Source of the DNA: Sabellastarte sp. h YS-2021
Taxonomy: Eukaryota; Annelida; Polychaeta; Sabellida; Sabellidae
Direction: 5' to 3'
Assembly (NCBI GenBank): GCA_964017235.1
Contig: OZ024928.1
Location: 80,037,566-80,101,565, forward strand
DNA length: 64,000 nucleotides
A program made the translations under genes and the position numbers. This document shows positions 46,340 through 59,600 of the stretch, one piece after another. Position 1 is the first letter of the stretch; every line of letters begins with the position of its first letter. The notes beneath the pieces are model-generated. The model was not told the origin of the DNA, did not search any database, and worked only from the letters and a program-made list of their open reading frames with translations.

Positions 46340-47350
46340 TTTTTAGATTGTATTGCTCTTGTGAAATCACAAAAACATAAAAAAATACAGGCCAGTTTGC
46401 TTAAAAACTTAACCCTCTCTAATGATGGAAGAAGGGCTTTTCCAAAGAATCCAGTTGTTAAGCATCAAGACAATTGAATTTTGCCCTACGTGGCCCCACA
46501 GATCTGTCAGGACTGAACAGATTGGAGTGCAATAAGGATATACTGTTGGAAGTGGGCTGGTATGTTACTGACTTAAGTCTTGCATCTTAATCAAACATAC
46601 CCGGTATAAACAACAGTTCAAATAATTACGCAAAAGTAACATTTATTTTATAAACTCAGAGGACAAAAATTTTAAAAGAATATCAAATTTTATGACTGTT
46701 TTCAGAAGCTGATTCTAAATGCTGTTATGTAAACTGCACATTAATACTTGGGAATTGAATAAAATTTAAAAAATTTTAACCATATAAACAATCTAAAATA
46801 AAATAAAAATAATGGTGTCCTTGAGAACAATGTTTTATTTTCAAAATTTAGTATATTGATGTTCCTTTGAATTAAAACTTTGTATTCCATGATTAAACTG
46901 CCATGCTTATATTCTTCTAAGTCTTTCTTTACTCAACTTGACTTTTTATCTTATGTTGGAGACTGTACAAGAGATGCACTGTATTTGTGAGGCTGGTGTA
47001 AGTGCCATTCAGCTACTCATTAGCAGATCATATCCTGAGGGAATAACGGACCAAGTGTGACTTTCACAACAATAGCTGGATTTTGTAGTTGCTTTACACA
47101 CTTCTTCAGTGCTTTTGTTTGTCTGCTCAGTCCTGTAATTGTATCTAATTGAGGAGCCCCTATGAGTGGGTGCTCTTTTACATTAGTTTGCCATGTGCAT
47201 ACAACAACTCGAGTCTAGAATTCTACTGCTTCTGGTTGTACAGTTAACACGACATTATTCACAAATATTGCTACTCTTAGAACAAAACCTTATGAAAATT
47301 ATTCTTGGGGATTTTTGTCCTCTTGGTATTAATCTTTATGCTTAAAATAT
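46340..47350. other. AT-rich unique sequence
   Basis: No gene or repeat recognised. Confidence 0.4.
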
Positions 47351-47351
47351 T

Positions 47352-47535
47352 CCTGGGCATTTTGTGTGACAAGTCAAAGTTGGGGTTTTACGTCCCGTTC
47401 AACAGCCAGGGTCATATTGGGACAGGTCCCCAGAATTGCCACTTGTGGGACTCGAACCCACAGAGGTGACAGCCTATGATTAGATGCCAAACTTGCTAAC
47501 CACTAGGCCACTGAGGACCTGGGCATTTTGTGTGA
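47352..47535 (-). mobile_element. Young tRNA-derived SINE with 18-bp target duplication
   Basis: The body, 47370-47517 (about 148 bp), lies on the minus strand. Read that way it has an A box TGGCCTAGTGG (47500-47510) and a B box GGTTCGAGTCC (47448-47458), both exact matches to the pol III consensus, then GGGACCTGTCCCAATATGAC and a tail GGGACGTAAAACCCCAA. It is flanked by an exact 18-bp direct repeat CCTGGGCATTTTGTGTGA (47352-47369 and 47518-47535), typical of LINE-mediated insertion. The exact duplication and intact promoter boxes mark a recent insertion. There is no long poly-A tail, so the mobilising LINE probably recognises another 3' end. The parent tRNA is not identified. Confidence 0.93.
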
Positions 47536-48436
47536 GTACTGTCAGTATTTATAATTAATAAATGTGTTTGAGGTATATGTTACACAGTCACCTCAGCTTA
47601 TCCGCATTATAACCATGGTAATTGTGATTCGAGTTCATAATTTTTATCTGGCGAATATTAGCCAGTTGCAACCACTGGAGAGGTCAGGGTTACAGTTTAA
47701 GTATAATATTGCAAAAACAAAAAAGTAAATTATATTTGTGAAATTAATAGCAATAATTTTAATTTACTCATTAATGTTGTATATAACATGAATTATTATA
47801 GATGTTAACAATTTTACAATCCCTTTTTAAATTTTTTAAAAGTTTCCTGAAAATACATTTTCTTTTTGGTAAAGCATTAAGTTGTCAGTATTTCTAATTT
47901 TTTCTACTTTGTAAAAAGAAAGAAAAATTTAGTTGATAGAACAAGACTTAGTATATTGCACTTTAATCATGGTCTACTCTATCTGATTGGACCCAATGCC
48001 TTAAATTGATCACCCTTAGGCTTGTAAGCATTTCTTGATATAATTTCAGTACTCTAGCTGAAATTTCTTCTTTTGTGATAAAAAAAAAACACAATTATCT
48101 GTAGCAAAGAGTTTGGCCATTGGAACTTGTTACATAATTAGAGCAGAACTCTGTTTAATCTATTTAATAACTTAACACTTGTATCTTTATATATTTTCTT
48201 GTAATATTGCTTTACTCAGGCTGGACATATTACAATTGAACCATTTTAAATGAAATTCTGACTAATAAAACCCCCTGAAATAGATGAAATTTCAAGGCCT
48301 GGGAGTAGATTCCCATTTAAGGTAAGTTCTTGTGGTGATTTAGCAAGATAGGTTTCAACTGTGTTTGTGAATATGTTCACCTTATAATCTTTTATTGATT
48401 ACATGTTCAAAGGATTGGGAGAACATCCTTTTTAAC

Positions 48437-48560
48437 AGGCAGGTCATATAGGGACAGGTTAGCATTAATTTTTTACTTGTTGTCATCAAGTTAATTTGAA
48501 CCCATGTCCTCAGAGGGGAGAGACTAGTGGTCATTTGCCAATTTTGGTAATCTCTAATTA
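48437..48560 (-). mobile_element. Old relic of the same SINE
   Basis: In the plus direction it shows AACAGGCAGGTCATATAGGG followed by ACAGGT, TTGAACCCATGTCCTCAGAG and GGTAATCTCTAATTAAGTGA, in the order of the young copy (AACAGCCAGGGTCATATTGG, TCGAACCCACAGAGG, GCTAACCACTAGG). Both promoter boxes are degraded. Another still weaker trace, with TTGAACCCACACGCTCAG, lies at about 48910-49030. Confidence 0.6.
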
Positions 48561-49778
48561 AGTGACTGATGTCACTTTTTAGACTTTAAAAATTAATACA
48601 AGGTCATTGAAGTATATTTTTTGTGTACGTTATCTATTAAGGTCACAGACCCTCTACTTATTTAGTTGGTGTCAAAACAGGTGAGCAGAAGTGCACACTG
48701 AAAGTTTAATGAGTATTATCAAAAGAACAGACACAACTGGTTTTGCAACATTGAAGGTTGTTTTGTTTAGATATGGGAATTAAACATGAGATCCAAGGTT
48801 TTAACAAAGGAGTGCACTAATTGTACTCAAACCACTGGCCATTTATTTTTTCTATCATATTAATATTAAAACAATATAAACACTTCGTATTAAATGTGAG
48901 CATTGAGTATAAAATTGTCCGTGACCCTTTCATCATTCAATGTCACATCAGGTAAGGGTCTCAATGCATATGACATAAGCTGGTTTTGAACCCACACGCT
49001 CAGATTAATTGCCCAGCTTGTCTACCATGATTTTTTTTTCTAATTTATATTCCGACCTATTTAATTTTTCCATTGACAGAGTAGTTTTATTTCCCAGACA
49101 GGTTGGCACATTTTTTGTGGTAATAATTTACATATTTATTGCTCCCACAAGCACTCTGATTGTCTGTGATGCTATATGGTTTCTTTGGGAACAAAACCCC
49201 TTTAAATCTCTTGGGGTTATCAGATAAAGTGTAAAACTGCGGAAACGAGTTTGAGAAAAAAAAAATATAGGTCAGGCTTTTCTGTATGATTTAAAAGCAC
49301 TGCAGCCAAAGCCTTTTTGATGGAATTTGCAATCTGCTCTTAACTTAGGTCATTGGCAGATTAAGCTAGTTTTCAAATAACCTTTTCCCACTTTATGACC
49401 ATTGATCTGCTGTAGCCAAGACAATTTCTGCATTTACTGACCCACTAATGACATATTTCAAGAGCAACCCCAAGATATCTTGGAAGAAGTGCCTTTAAAA
49501 CTTGAGTGTGAAACATGCCCACTTCTAGGGCATTAATATAGGGTATCTAAATTTGTCAAAGAAATTGACCAAGAAAACATAACAGATTCATGAACTGTTA
49601 TTATCTAAGGGTGATTATATTGCTGTTATATTCTCTGATTATGGTGATGAATTCAACAAAGCTGTGATTAGCTTTCCAAAGTTAGAAGAGTAACTTTAAT
49701 AATGTCCATACGTAGCACCCTTGATACCGTTCATATTTGTTATTTGCAATTTCTATATATCCATTATCAGGGTAGATA

Positions 49779-49930
49779 TAGCAATGCCTAAAATTTTAAA
49801 ATCTGTTCAACTCTTAATGTTGAAAATTGTGCCGAGTTAGAAACTATGTATCAATGGAAATAGAGCAGTGCCTAAACTTTTAAAATCTGGTCACCTTTTA
49901 ATGTTAAAATTTGTGCCGAGTTAGAAACTA
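49779..49930. repeat. Two-unit tandem duplication, about 83 bp
   Basis: GTGCCGAGTTAGAAACTA ends both units (49846 and 49930). The starts are TAGCAATGCCTAAAATTTTA and TAGAGCAGTGCCTAAACTTT. The two are about 85 percent alike by eye. Unrelated to the other families. Confidence 0.85.
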
Positions 49931-50172
49931 AAGTATATACACAAGTAAGTGTGCTTGCTATTAGCCATAATTTCATTGTATTTTACTGAACTCAGCATAC
50001 TAAAGAGATAATAATACTGGTCACTATACTTAAAACAGTACATGAGCATTGATGCTCATTCAATAGAGACAAAGGAAAAAAAGAGAAGAACCCTAACTAT
50101 TTAGAGTGGGTAGATTTGTTATGTTAAGCACTGTGTTGATTCACTACAGCTAAATGTCTGAACAGCTAATAC

Positions 50173-50831
50173 TTATGCCCAGGTCCCATAGTGGCGATGT
50201 TTGCGGGCGAATATACACGAATATCAAATTCTTCATTGTTCTCAGTCAATTCCTCCTTGTTCTCCCTTTGTCATTAATCCTCTTCATCTTTCACCGCACC
50301 ACTACGACAACAAGCAGATATTTAAAACTGTCACCAGGATTCGTCGATTTTTGGTAATTTTTAGGTTCTCCATGAGAATTCACCACTATTGATAGCATAT
50401 TCTTCTTAGTCATAGCTCTGCAGTAGGACATTCGCCAACAAATTGTACTACCTTCTTGTTCTCAGTAAATTCGCCACATATTCTTCCTTATTCTCAACTG
50501 GTTCTTCCTTTGTTATAGAAGATTTTTCAAGGATCATATTCATTCTCCCTTAATTGTAGCTAATTTGTGAGTAATTGTAGTGAAGTCGCCAGATGTCTTC
50601 ACCAGTTTGTAGGGTATTCTTAGTATATTTTTGCTTTGTGGAGGGTTAATATCAGGACAGTCTAAGAGCATTGCAGAATATCATGGAAGGGTCATAGAAG
50701 TACAAAGATCTTTAATCATGTGACCACACTTTCCTGTTTTTTTTTCAGTGAATTCTGGCGAAGTCGCCTGTAGTATTCTATATGCGCTGAGATCATAGTA
50801 GCAACCTCTCCACTGTGGGACCTGGGCATTA
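50173..50831 (+). mobile_element. PIF/Harbinger-like MITE, copy 2
   Basis: The element is 50176-50828 with TTA duplicated at 50173-50175 and 50829-50831. The ends are TGCCCAGGTCCCATAGTGGC and, inverted from the right, TGCCCAGGTCCCACAGTGGA. The interior follows copy 1 closely (CTCAGTAAATTCGCCA, CTCAACTGGTTCTTCCTTTG, AATCATGTGACCACACTTTC). Copy 1 and copy 2 have the same length within about 13 bp. Confidence 0.88.
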
Positions 50832-50834
50832 CAC

Positions 50835-52330
50835 TCTCAGACTTTTATTGCCTTGTGTGAATTCTGTCATTCAGCTCTTGGCAGGTGTCGCACTTAAGCT
50901 ATTGAAAGAGATACAAAACCCCAACTTTAACTTTCAACAGATTTAGTACATTAATATATATGAAAATATATCATTGAATGGATCGCTAAGTACATGTACT
51001 AACAATATGACATGTGTGGGGGAAGAGGAACGAAATATTTCAGTGATAAATACTGTAGAATGAGATAATTTGTTTCACAAAATTCATGTTTACACATGTT
51101 ATATACCTTAGTTTTACACTTCAAACAGCAAACTTTGACAGCAAGGAATATTTCTCATTTATATCATGCTATCCTTGTTTTAACTAAATGATTTCCTAAA
51201 ATAGTGTTTACAAATCATATTACAGCTTCAGAGAGCTGGTTGCTCACTATCTCAAAGAGCATGTCCTTTCAGCCCATAGCTGAATGGAATACAATGGTTT
51301 GACAGGATGATTAAATACAGCCAAAGGAAGCTTTTCCAGCATCATTTCACAAACAATTTTACCAGATGTCAGCTCATGAAGAAGCTAATATTTCCTATGA
51401 TGTGAAGTGATAAAAGTTGTTTGTAGAAATAACAAATTATTTCCCCTAAATTAATTACTTGTAAAATAACATGTTGAGATGACAGCAAAGGCCTCGCTGC
51501 ACACTTGTCTGATTTATATGCTCCATAAACAGCAGGATAAATTGTACCTTAAGACATACCTAATGTGACCTGACTTATTCACTTGACAGTCTTCCTTATT
51601 ATTAATGAATAAAGTTTTTCTTGTTTGAACCTTCTTGTGTCACTGTTCATCAATGAGCAGGCTTGCTAGATTTGTGACTTGAGGTATATTAATAGCTTAT
51701 GGTTTACTCTATTTTGTGTGTGCGTGGGTGTGTGAAGGAGGGTGGGGGTATTGGGAAATTAACTGGATCTTTGATTGGCAATATGTCCAGGACACCAGGT
51801 ATAGTTGGAGAAATTAAGCACTCTTTAGTATTTACATGTGAACCCTGTAATTGTATTACAAAAAAGAACTTGTTGTTAACACCTAACTTCTGTTGCAGTC
51901 AAATCTTTCCACAGTAATTTGTCTTCAAATATCATAGATAACATGTATAATACAACCAATTAGGTTGATTTCAACCCAAATACCAGCAAGATTGAGGTTG
52001 CTTACTTTGTACCAATTTTAAAAACTGCTTACCTTATGTATCAACATTACTCAATACAAAAGTCTGCCCATCTAAAAAACCCTAGCCAATTAAATCCTTG
52101 CAATAGAACAGTACGTGCCCACTGAATTAAAATAACTAAAAAATGGTTTTCAGTGTCTACTTAATTTTAGACATGTTATATACCCTTGGAAGGTTCTGCT
52201 TGTGTACTTTTCAATCGTGTATATATAGTTCATGAAAATCTAAATAATAGTTTGCAGAAAAATGATCATGTATAAACACACCTCCTCTTGTGTACAGACT
52301 GTTGTATAATTGTACATTATGAAATTGCAT
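50835..52330. other. AT-rich unique sequence
   Basis: No gene or repeat recognised up to the LINE. Confidence 0.4.
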
Positions 52331-52334
52331 TCAT

Positions 52335-53850
52335 ATGGCCTGTATCTGGCCTCAGTTTCGCATCAAAATTGGTTGAAAGAGTGTTGGCAAAGCAGCTGTT
52401 AGGACATATTCATGTCCATAACGTAGACAATCTGTATCAGTCTGCATACAAAACAGGTCACTCAACTGAGACCGCTCTTCTCCATAAAAAATGAAGTTCA
52501 TCTATCCTTGTCGAGAGGCTAACCTAGTGCCTCGATAATGCTTGACCTCTCAGCAGCATTCGACACCATTGATAATTACACTCTTCTTAGTTGTCATCAT
52601 ACTTGGTTTGGAGTTTGTGATTCTGTTCGGAAATGGCTTACGTCCTACCTGTCTGAGCGCTAGCAGTCCATAAAAAGTGGTTCTTCTCTTTCTGATCTTT
52701 GTAAACTCCTATTTGGTGTGCCCCAAGGTTCTGTCTTGGGTCCTTTATTGTTTTTATTGTACACTACCCCCCTCAGTTTGGTTATTGGTAAATACAAAGG
52801 CAGAAGGTATCATTTTATGCAGATGATACCCAGGTTTATGTCCTTCTATCCCAGAAGAATTCATTTGCTGCCTTTGAACAGATGAACAGGTGCTTAGATG
52901 ACGTAAAAGAGTGGATGTCAACTAGTAAGCTCAAACTGAATCCAGATAAGACTGAGTTTATTGTATTTGGTTCAAAAGACAGAGGGATAAGTTGAAAGCA
53001 TATTTCCCAACTACCATCTCTGGTAGTCCCCTCGGGCCTGCCGAGTCAGTCAAGAATTTAGGAGGTATGGTTCGATTCTGATTTTTCCTTGTCCAAACTT
53101 GTTCAGAATGTCTGCAAAAGTTGTTTTGTGCAACTCTGTAACTTTAGACATGTTAGGTGGTTTCTTACTCATGATGCTTCTGTACTTGTGGTCAATGCCC
53201 TAGTTAGTAGTCGGTGGATTACTGTAACTCACTTTTCAGGAGTCCACCTAAGTTCAATCTTCGTAAATTACAGTGCATCCAAAATCATATCAAAATCAGC
53301 TAGAATCATATCAAATACCAGTAGATACGCTAGTATAACTCCTGTGCATAAGAAATTGCATTGGCTTCTTGTTGAACATCGCTCAGTCTTTAAAACAGCC
53401 ACCCTTGTTTACAAGTTTCTTCACTGGTTTTCCCAAGTATTTTGATCCATATATCTCTTCCTACAGCAGTTCTTACAGTACCAGGCGCATTCAGAGTGAT
53501 GGTAATTTCCTTGTGGTTCCAAAGATCCAACCCTCTGTCCATAAATCTGTCAAGTAGTTTGGTTATAGTTTTGCTTTTGATGCAACCACTCTTTGGAATT
53601 CTCTTCTGGATAAGATTCGTGAGTCCCCCTCCCTAGCCTCTTTCAGAAAGCAGCTCAAATCCTACCTGTACACCAAGGCATACCCACCTTAATCTTACTC
53701 ACCCCCTGGTGTTCTCTGTGGTGCTTGGTTTTTTTTCTCTGTCCCTGGAAACTGAAATAGCTTGATTGCTTTGGTTTTGTTGCGCCTGAGAGTTCCCTTT
53801 GAATAGGGGAGATTAAGCACTATAAAAGTCCAATTAGAATTGGAATTACA
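52335..53850 (+). pseudogene. L2/CR1-group LINE, 5'-truncated, frameshifted
   Basis: Plus-strand reading gives PVSGLSFASKLVERVLAKQL, YQSAYKTGHSTETALL, then LSAAFDTIDNYTLL (motif A), LFGVPQGSVLGPLLFLLYTT (motif B) and FYADDTQVYV (motif C, intact). LKLNPDKTEFIVFG, ALVSSRWITVTHFSG, HKKLHWLLVEHRSVFKTATL and LKSYLYTKAYPP follow, the last near 53690. The 3' end at 53810-53850 has AAGCACTATAAAAG and a TTAGAATTGGAATT tail. Stops (for example after SYLSER near 52661) and several frameshifts make it non-functional. There is no N-terminal endonuclease. It represents a different family from the minus-strand copy at 9688-11660. Confidence 0.9.
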
Positions 53851-54036
53851 CTGTAAACCATAAACATGGCCTGTGGAACTATTTCATGGAGTGGATTACA
53901 ACATGGTATATAAATTGTGAAAATATTTTTACATAATGTGTGCCACGTTCTGTTTCAATGACTATGTGATTGTTGATATTAGTTGTAACATTATATGACC
54001 TCTCCGCAGGAGTTAGCTTAAAAGGTCACATGAAGA

Positions 54037-54391
54037 AAGCACTCAGAGCTCAAACCACTGCAAGGGTGCGTTTCTGAAAATTGGAGATTTTTTTATCTAG
54101 AAGATAATTCAGATCATTCTGAAACTGTAACTATTTCTTCCTTTGCCCAAGCCCTATCCACATAAATTTCATGAAGATTGGTTCATTACATTTAGACTAC
54201 TATCAACAAATTTAAAAAATCATTGAAAATACAACTTGTGAATCCAGATCTTACCCACAATTCAGCTGCTTCTTTTTTTGGTCAGGCCCTACCCACATAA
54301 AAAAGATCAGAATGATATGTTCAGTACAGATGGAGTTACCGTGACCACAGACAGACAAAGGCACACAAAAACATAACCTCCTAGTGAGGGT
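54037..54391 (+). repeat. Repeat B, copy 3
   Basis: AAGCACTCAGAGCTCAAACC at the left and AACATAACCTCCTAGTGAGG at the right match the ends of copy 2. Two diverged internal units contain CTATTTCTTCCTTTGCCCAA and GCTGCTTCTTTTTTTGGTCA. ACAGACAGACAAAGGCACAC precedes the right end. Confidence 0.7.
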
Positions 54392-54399
54392 AACAACAT

Positions 54400-56525
54400 G
54401 TGTAGCTTCATCCCAGTCAACCTCTAATATACTTACGCTGCATATTTTGTGTCTGTTGATTTTTGTCTGCCATTTTAAGATTTTTAAATCCTGAGGAATT
54501 TTGAAATTATTTATTTTTTTAATTTTGTCTTATTCCTCATCGATTCTTTCAACATGGTAGTTTTCTTTAAAAAATTTCTTTTGGATAAGAATGTGAGTAG
54601 AATTAGGAATATGGATGCAGGTCTGTAATGAATGTTCATCAATGAAAATTGTGAATAACTTTAATTTTAAGTGTTTAAGATCCCAGTGTAGTATATACAT
54701 CAATCAATCAATCAATCAAATTTTTCACACTGTTAGAGTTTTGGGGACTTAGATTTGGGCCTTATCACCAACATTGAATAATTTCTGAGAATTAGCAAAA
54801 CCTGATTTTACTTTTTTCGGTTAAAATTTATTTATCATTCTAACAATAAGGTTAATACATTAAAAATTTTTACCTAAATTTTTACATTTTTCGCTGAATA
54901 AATTTTGATCAATTGTTTAGGAGATGTACAGTTTATTTGATAGAAGAATAAAGTAAGTATTAGTGAATAAATTTAATATGCTGACATAGATAATTGAATT
55001 TTATGGCAGGACACACTTATTGATGAAAATGATATATGCCATATCTGAATATCCGATATATCTGAATCAAGGGAATATTGTGAAGAATTTTTTGACATTG
55101 CAAGTACTCTTGTCTATTTTTATTAAGAAAACATAATATTCACCACTGTGCATGAACCCTTTTAAATTATAGGGAATTCTTTTTTATTATCAAATTTTCA
55201 TTTTGTGAACATTTCAGCAAATTTATCTCTATTTATTTCCTTGAATTCTCCATTTTCACCTTAATTTTGAGTGGTTCCCATAGGACACTTTGTCAAATTT
55301 TACATTTTTTTACTCTATAAAGTAATGATGAGGCAACAACTCTTTCCTAATTTACTGCCTCTTTTGATGGATGATTGTTTCTTTTTTTAAAATATGTATA
55401 TGTATGGTTACTTTCTACATTTTCAACACTTTATCTTTGGGGTATAATGAGGTCAAAATAGATCAGTCATAGATTTTGATAGATATAGACAAAACATTAT
55501 CCATTGCCATTCACTGTTGTCATCTGAAACATACAGGATAAACGAGTATTGATTATCTTTACCAAAAGATTAGATGATTGATTATTTCACCTTTTTAAGT
55601 AACAGCAAGTCCACAGGAATTTTTTTTTGGGTAAAATCTAATGGGTCAATCTGTTGCGTTTAACTCTGTGTATGCAAACTGTTAATGGATTACCTTCAGT
55701 TATATATCTAAACTGTCGAAGTATTGACATGTTATTACATGCTATATATAGATATTTTCGGTGTCAAGTTCTTCTTCTTTTTTAATTTCTCCAATACTTT
55801 TTCAACTAAACCTATAAAAAGATAGGATGCTGTGTGAAAAAAGTCCTCAAACCAGAGGTTTACAATGTTTTTGCTGCTGCCTTACTAAACAATGAAAATG
55901 GTTTCAGGATATGACATTAACTGTTAATAGCATTGCTACTAATACTCATTTTATAAATCAGTTACAAGCAGAAATAGCCAAAGACCATACAGGTCTGACA
56001 TCACCTATACCAAATATAGCTGGAAGGGTTAAGTTACAGGAAATTGATACAACATTTAAAAGACAGGATTTTTTTGTTCGATTATGAATTAATAATGTAT
56101 CTTTATCATAACCATAGCACAATAATAAAACCATTATAGGCTGTATAATTTATTGTTAAGTGAAGCATAACAGCATAGCATCTTCAAACATTTTATCAAT
56201 ATCATAATGTCCTCTTTTAAGGTTCACTTTGCTTTTCATTTCAGAATTGTTGGATCAATTCACATATTGAAGTTCATCATAAAAAGTGCCTTAATGTAAC
56301 TGAACCAGTTTCTTTTTATTTAGTTTCATGTGTAACTCATTTTACTTTCATTCTATCATATATCTGTATTGTTTTACAGCAAAATGGCTCGTATACTTTA
56401 CACATCTTCTGAAATAAAACCAATTCTACTCTCATGACATCGAGAGAATATGAGAGTTTAAAATTGATAGATGTGCTGCCTAAGCATATACACGGCTTGA
56501 GTTAAATATAAGGGACTACCAGACT
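54400..56525. other. AT-rich unique sequence with (ATCA)n
   Basis: A five-unit (ATCA)n microsatellite lies at 54699-54719, followed by a T-run, and may be the tail of an unrecognised retroposon. Nothing else stands out. Confidence 0.45.
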
Positions 56526-56529
56526 GACC

Positions 56530-56665
56530 ATGTCATTTGGACCTTTATTCTAACTGCTTATTTCTGTGATTGTGAGTTCGATTACAGCTTATAGCTGTGT
56601 GTGGGATTCCTGTCCTAATATGATGCTAGCTATTAAAAGGAACATTAAAAACCACTTGTCAAACC
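56530..56665 (+). mobile_element. Old plus-strand relic of the tRNA-derived SINE
   Basis: GTGAGTTCGATTACAGC (a damaged B box), then GGGATTCCTGTCCTAATATG, GCTAGCTATTAAAAGGAACA and TTAAAAACCAC correspond in order to the B box, GGGACCTGTCCCAATATGAC, GGCTGTTGAACGGGACG and TAAAACCCC of the young copy at 47370-47517. The A box region is not recognisable. Confidence 0.65.
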
Positions 56666-56669
56666 TTTT

Positions 56670-59600
56670 GTTTATCATTTGATTACCTACCACATATTTA
56701 AGAACCAATTCTTGGTAATTAAAATGCCTAAAAAGTGATGTGTTTTATTTCAGAGATAGGTTTTGGATTGTAATTGTGCACTGATAAAGACTGATGTGAC
56801 TTTGACTCTTAACACATTGACTTTTTACCATCTACAATTTCTTGACATGTATTTATGGCCATGTGTGTGGGCAGTTTCATGGAAAATGTAAAATATGACA
56901 AATTCTTATTTTTTATAGATAATAAGAAGCATGCTGAGTTATAAATTTTAGTCTATAAATTTGAGAAAAAAACTGGTACAAATTGTTGATTTCCTCCATT
57001 TAAACAACTACCTGTCATGGTATAACCCCCCAAAAATTGTTGCAATTTGTTATCAATATGAAACCTCCAAATATCATATAGGTAGCCCTATACTACAGAG
57101 GTATCTCACATGGTAAAATGTTCTATAGGTCTGTATGAAGACCTTATGAATAGCCAGATAATCCTAATATTATGGCTCATGTCATATCTAAAGTTATTCC
57201 TTGGATGAACACTGAAATGACAAAAGGCTGCAAGTTGTGCTTTGAGTTTATTTATTTGTGTATCACTTATGGTCCGTTCACACTGTTCCGTGCGGTTGTA
57301 TCCACACATATTTTAAATTTTGGTTACATGACCTTGTCCTTATTCTGTAATGGACCTTTTATGTGGGCAGTACATGTTTAAATATGAGCGGCCCCATAAA
57401 AGCAATGCTGCCCCCTGCACCACTCTGGCCTCTACATGATTTTAGTTTAGCATGTCCGTAGACTTTCTTCAAGTCCTTTTGTCTAAGGTATTATGTGAAG
57501 ACTGAATGACTTTTTTTACCAGAATATGGGGCTGACATAAAGTTCCCCACTCATCAGGTGGGTTCACAATGATTCCATGTATGTTGGATTTGGTGAAATG
57601 AGAAATACAAAGACTTGGAACAAGTCTAGCAAGTCAGAGCCATTGTTGTGAAAATGCTGACCATGTTGTTTGGAATGCATTCTATCTGAATATGAATCCC
57701 AAGTTATTTACGCTTATTGTAATGAATGGATACTACTAAAACAAGTTTCTGTAACAAACAAAATTGTGAAATTTCTCAGAATTGGACCATATCTCTATTT
57801 TAGTTGAAGGATTTGTAATGTACATGTACACTGATTTGATAAAATTGGAAATTTTTCAAAAAATAAATCATGTCTAATTGCTTTGTATAATTTCCAGTAC
57901 ATTTCGGACAGGACAAGGTTTGTTATATTTTTCCTACCTTATTATTGGATTGGTATGTACAGGCCTTTAGCATTTAATTGACCAGATAGGTTTCTTAACA
58001 AAATATGCAGGTTGCTTTACGAGGCAGCTTTGACCAGAGAAATTTTCCTCCCATAAATTAAGTCTGTCTATCTAACCTTTGCCAGTTTGGCATTTCCAAA
58101 TGTAGTAAAGATATATTGTGTTCATTTTCAGCCTAAAATATTGTCATGCAATAAGATCGCATCTACTTGTGAATCAAGTCAGCTAAGTCACTTGTCAGAA
58201 TGCAAGCTAAGTAAAAGGGGGAAATAATACATGTGAGGAATTTTTTTTTTTTTGCAAGGGTTGAGATAAATGCACAGTAACTTTTTTGTTTTGTTTTTTC
58301 TTCAATTTCCCTCTCCAACAAACCATTAATAAACCTCACAAAGGACTTTAAGCTAATCATATCAGTCTTAATGCTTCTTTTAGCCTAGTTCTTGGCCAGT
58401 CTGTTTCCAAGTATTTATTGCAAACTTCCATCATTTTTTGTGACACTGTTGGAACAACACTAGCAGAATTATATCTTTGACTTTGATTGTATGCAGCAAC
58501 ATAATAAGTTCTTTTTGTTTTCTCTTGCATCTTCATCATCACAGTTTTCATTTGTGAAATTCAATTGTAGCTAAAAAGATACCAAATAGATTATATATAT
58601 GTTTTGTGTGTAGATGAACCTGGTTTGGACAATCTCTTTTTCATGGTAACCTTAAATTCCTAGTCACAAGAAATTTACACTGACTTGTGGTGACTAAATC
58701 ACTTGTGCAGTTGGTGTTGAACTGAATTCTTGTTAGTTTTACCGTCAGGGGTTACAAGAGATGTATTAAACTGTATGATTGTATATTTATTATTACATTT
58801 TCATACAAGGTATGAAACAGTAACATTCTTGTTTACTGTAGGAAAGGTTTCAGTTTTGAATATAATATGCTTTGTCAGATAGAAGCTGCACTGGGGGATT
58901 ACACCAGTGGTCTGCCAGTGACAATTTATTTTGTCTTGATTGAATATTAGACAGTTGACCTCAGACAGTGCTGTGGGGGGTGGAGAGAGTCCTGTGATAG
59001 AGGAACAGATAGTTAATACACTGAAACTCCTCGAACTCTGGTTTTAACATTCGAAATCATACTGTTACACATTTACTCCATTTGTTAGCTTTAATGGGTG
59101 ACATTTTTAGACTTAACAAAATGCACCATTAATACAATAATAACCAATATAAATATGAATAAAACATGAATAATAATAAATTAAAACTTATATAAAATCT
59201 AAAATAAAATAAATATGATCAAGTTTATGATGACATTTTCTGAGAAAAATTTTGTTTGTCTATTTTTTGAGTACTGTTCCTCACAGTATCGTGCTGCTGT
59301 GCATTTAATTAATGGCATCAATTTGGGTGATAACCAAAATTGGAGTTTTATCCTAGCTTGATACTCAGCATGCCTCTGTTATGTCCAACAGGAATCCGAG
59401 AAAATTGGCCTCCTGGAAAAATGGCCTCCTAGAAATTTGTGGGGGATGGAAAATTGGCCTTCTTCTAATCTTTTAATTATAATGGAAATAAGTAATTTTT
59501 TTAAATCATTCATTACAAACAATTTATTCCATTGCATGACCTAACCAAAAAAAAAATTAATAACACAAATGTAGTAAAATGTAAAAAGTACATATCATAA

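Noticed and set aside
47441-47517. A tRNA gene
   Set aside because: A and B boxes are intact, but the cloverleaf (acceptor and anticodon stems) does not form well, and the unit has a non-tRNA 3' part and an 18-bp target duplication. It is a SINE.
57265-57400. GGTCCGTTCACACTGTTCCG as a possible MITE end
   Set aside because: It looks like the start of many MITEs, but I found no inverted partner or target duplication within the next 500 bp.
58163-58551. Two abutting minus-strand frames that might be one broken gene
   Set aside because: Stops separate them, no family is recognised, and a T-run near 58240 supplies the Lys residues. Kept only as a note in the feature list.
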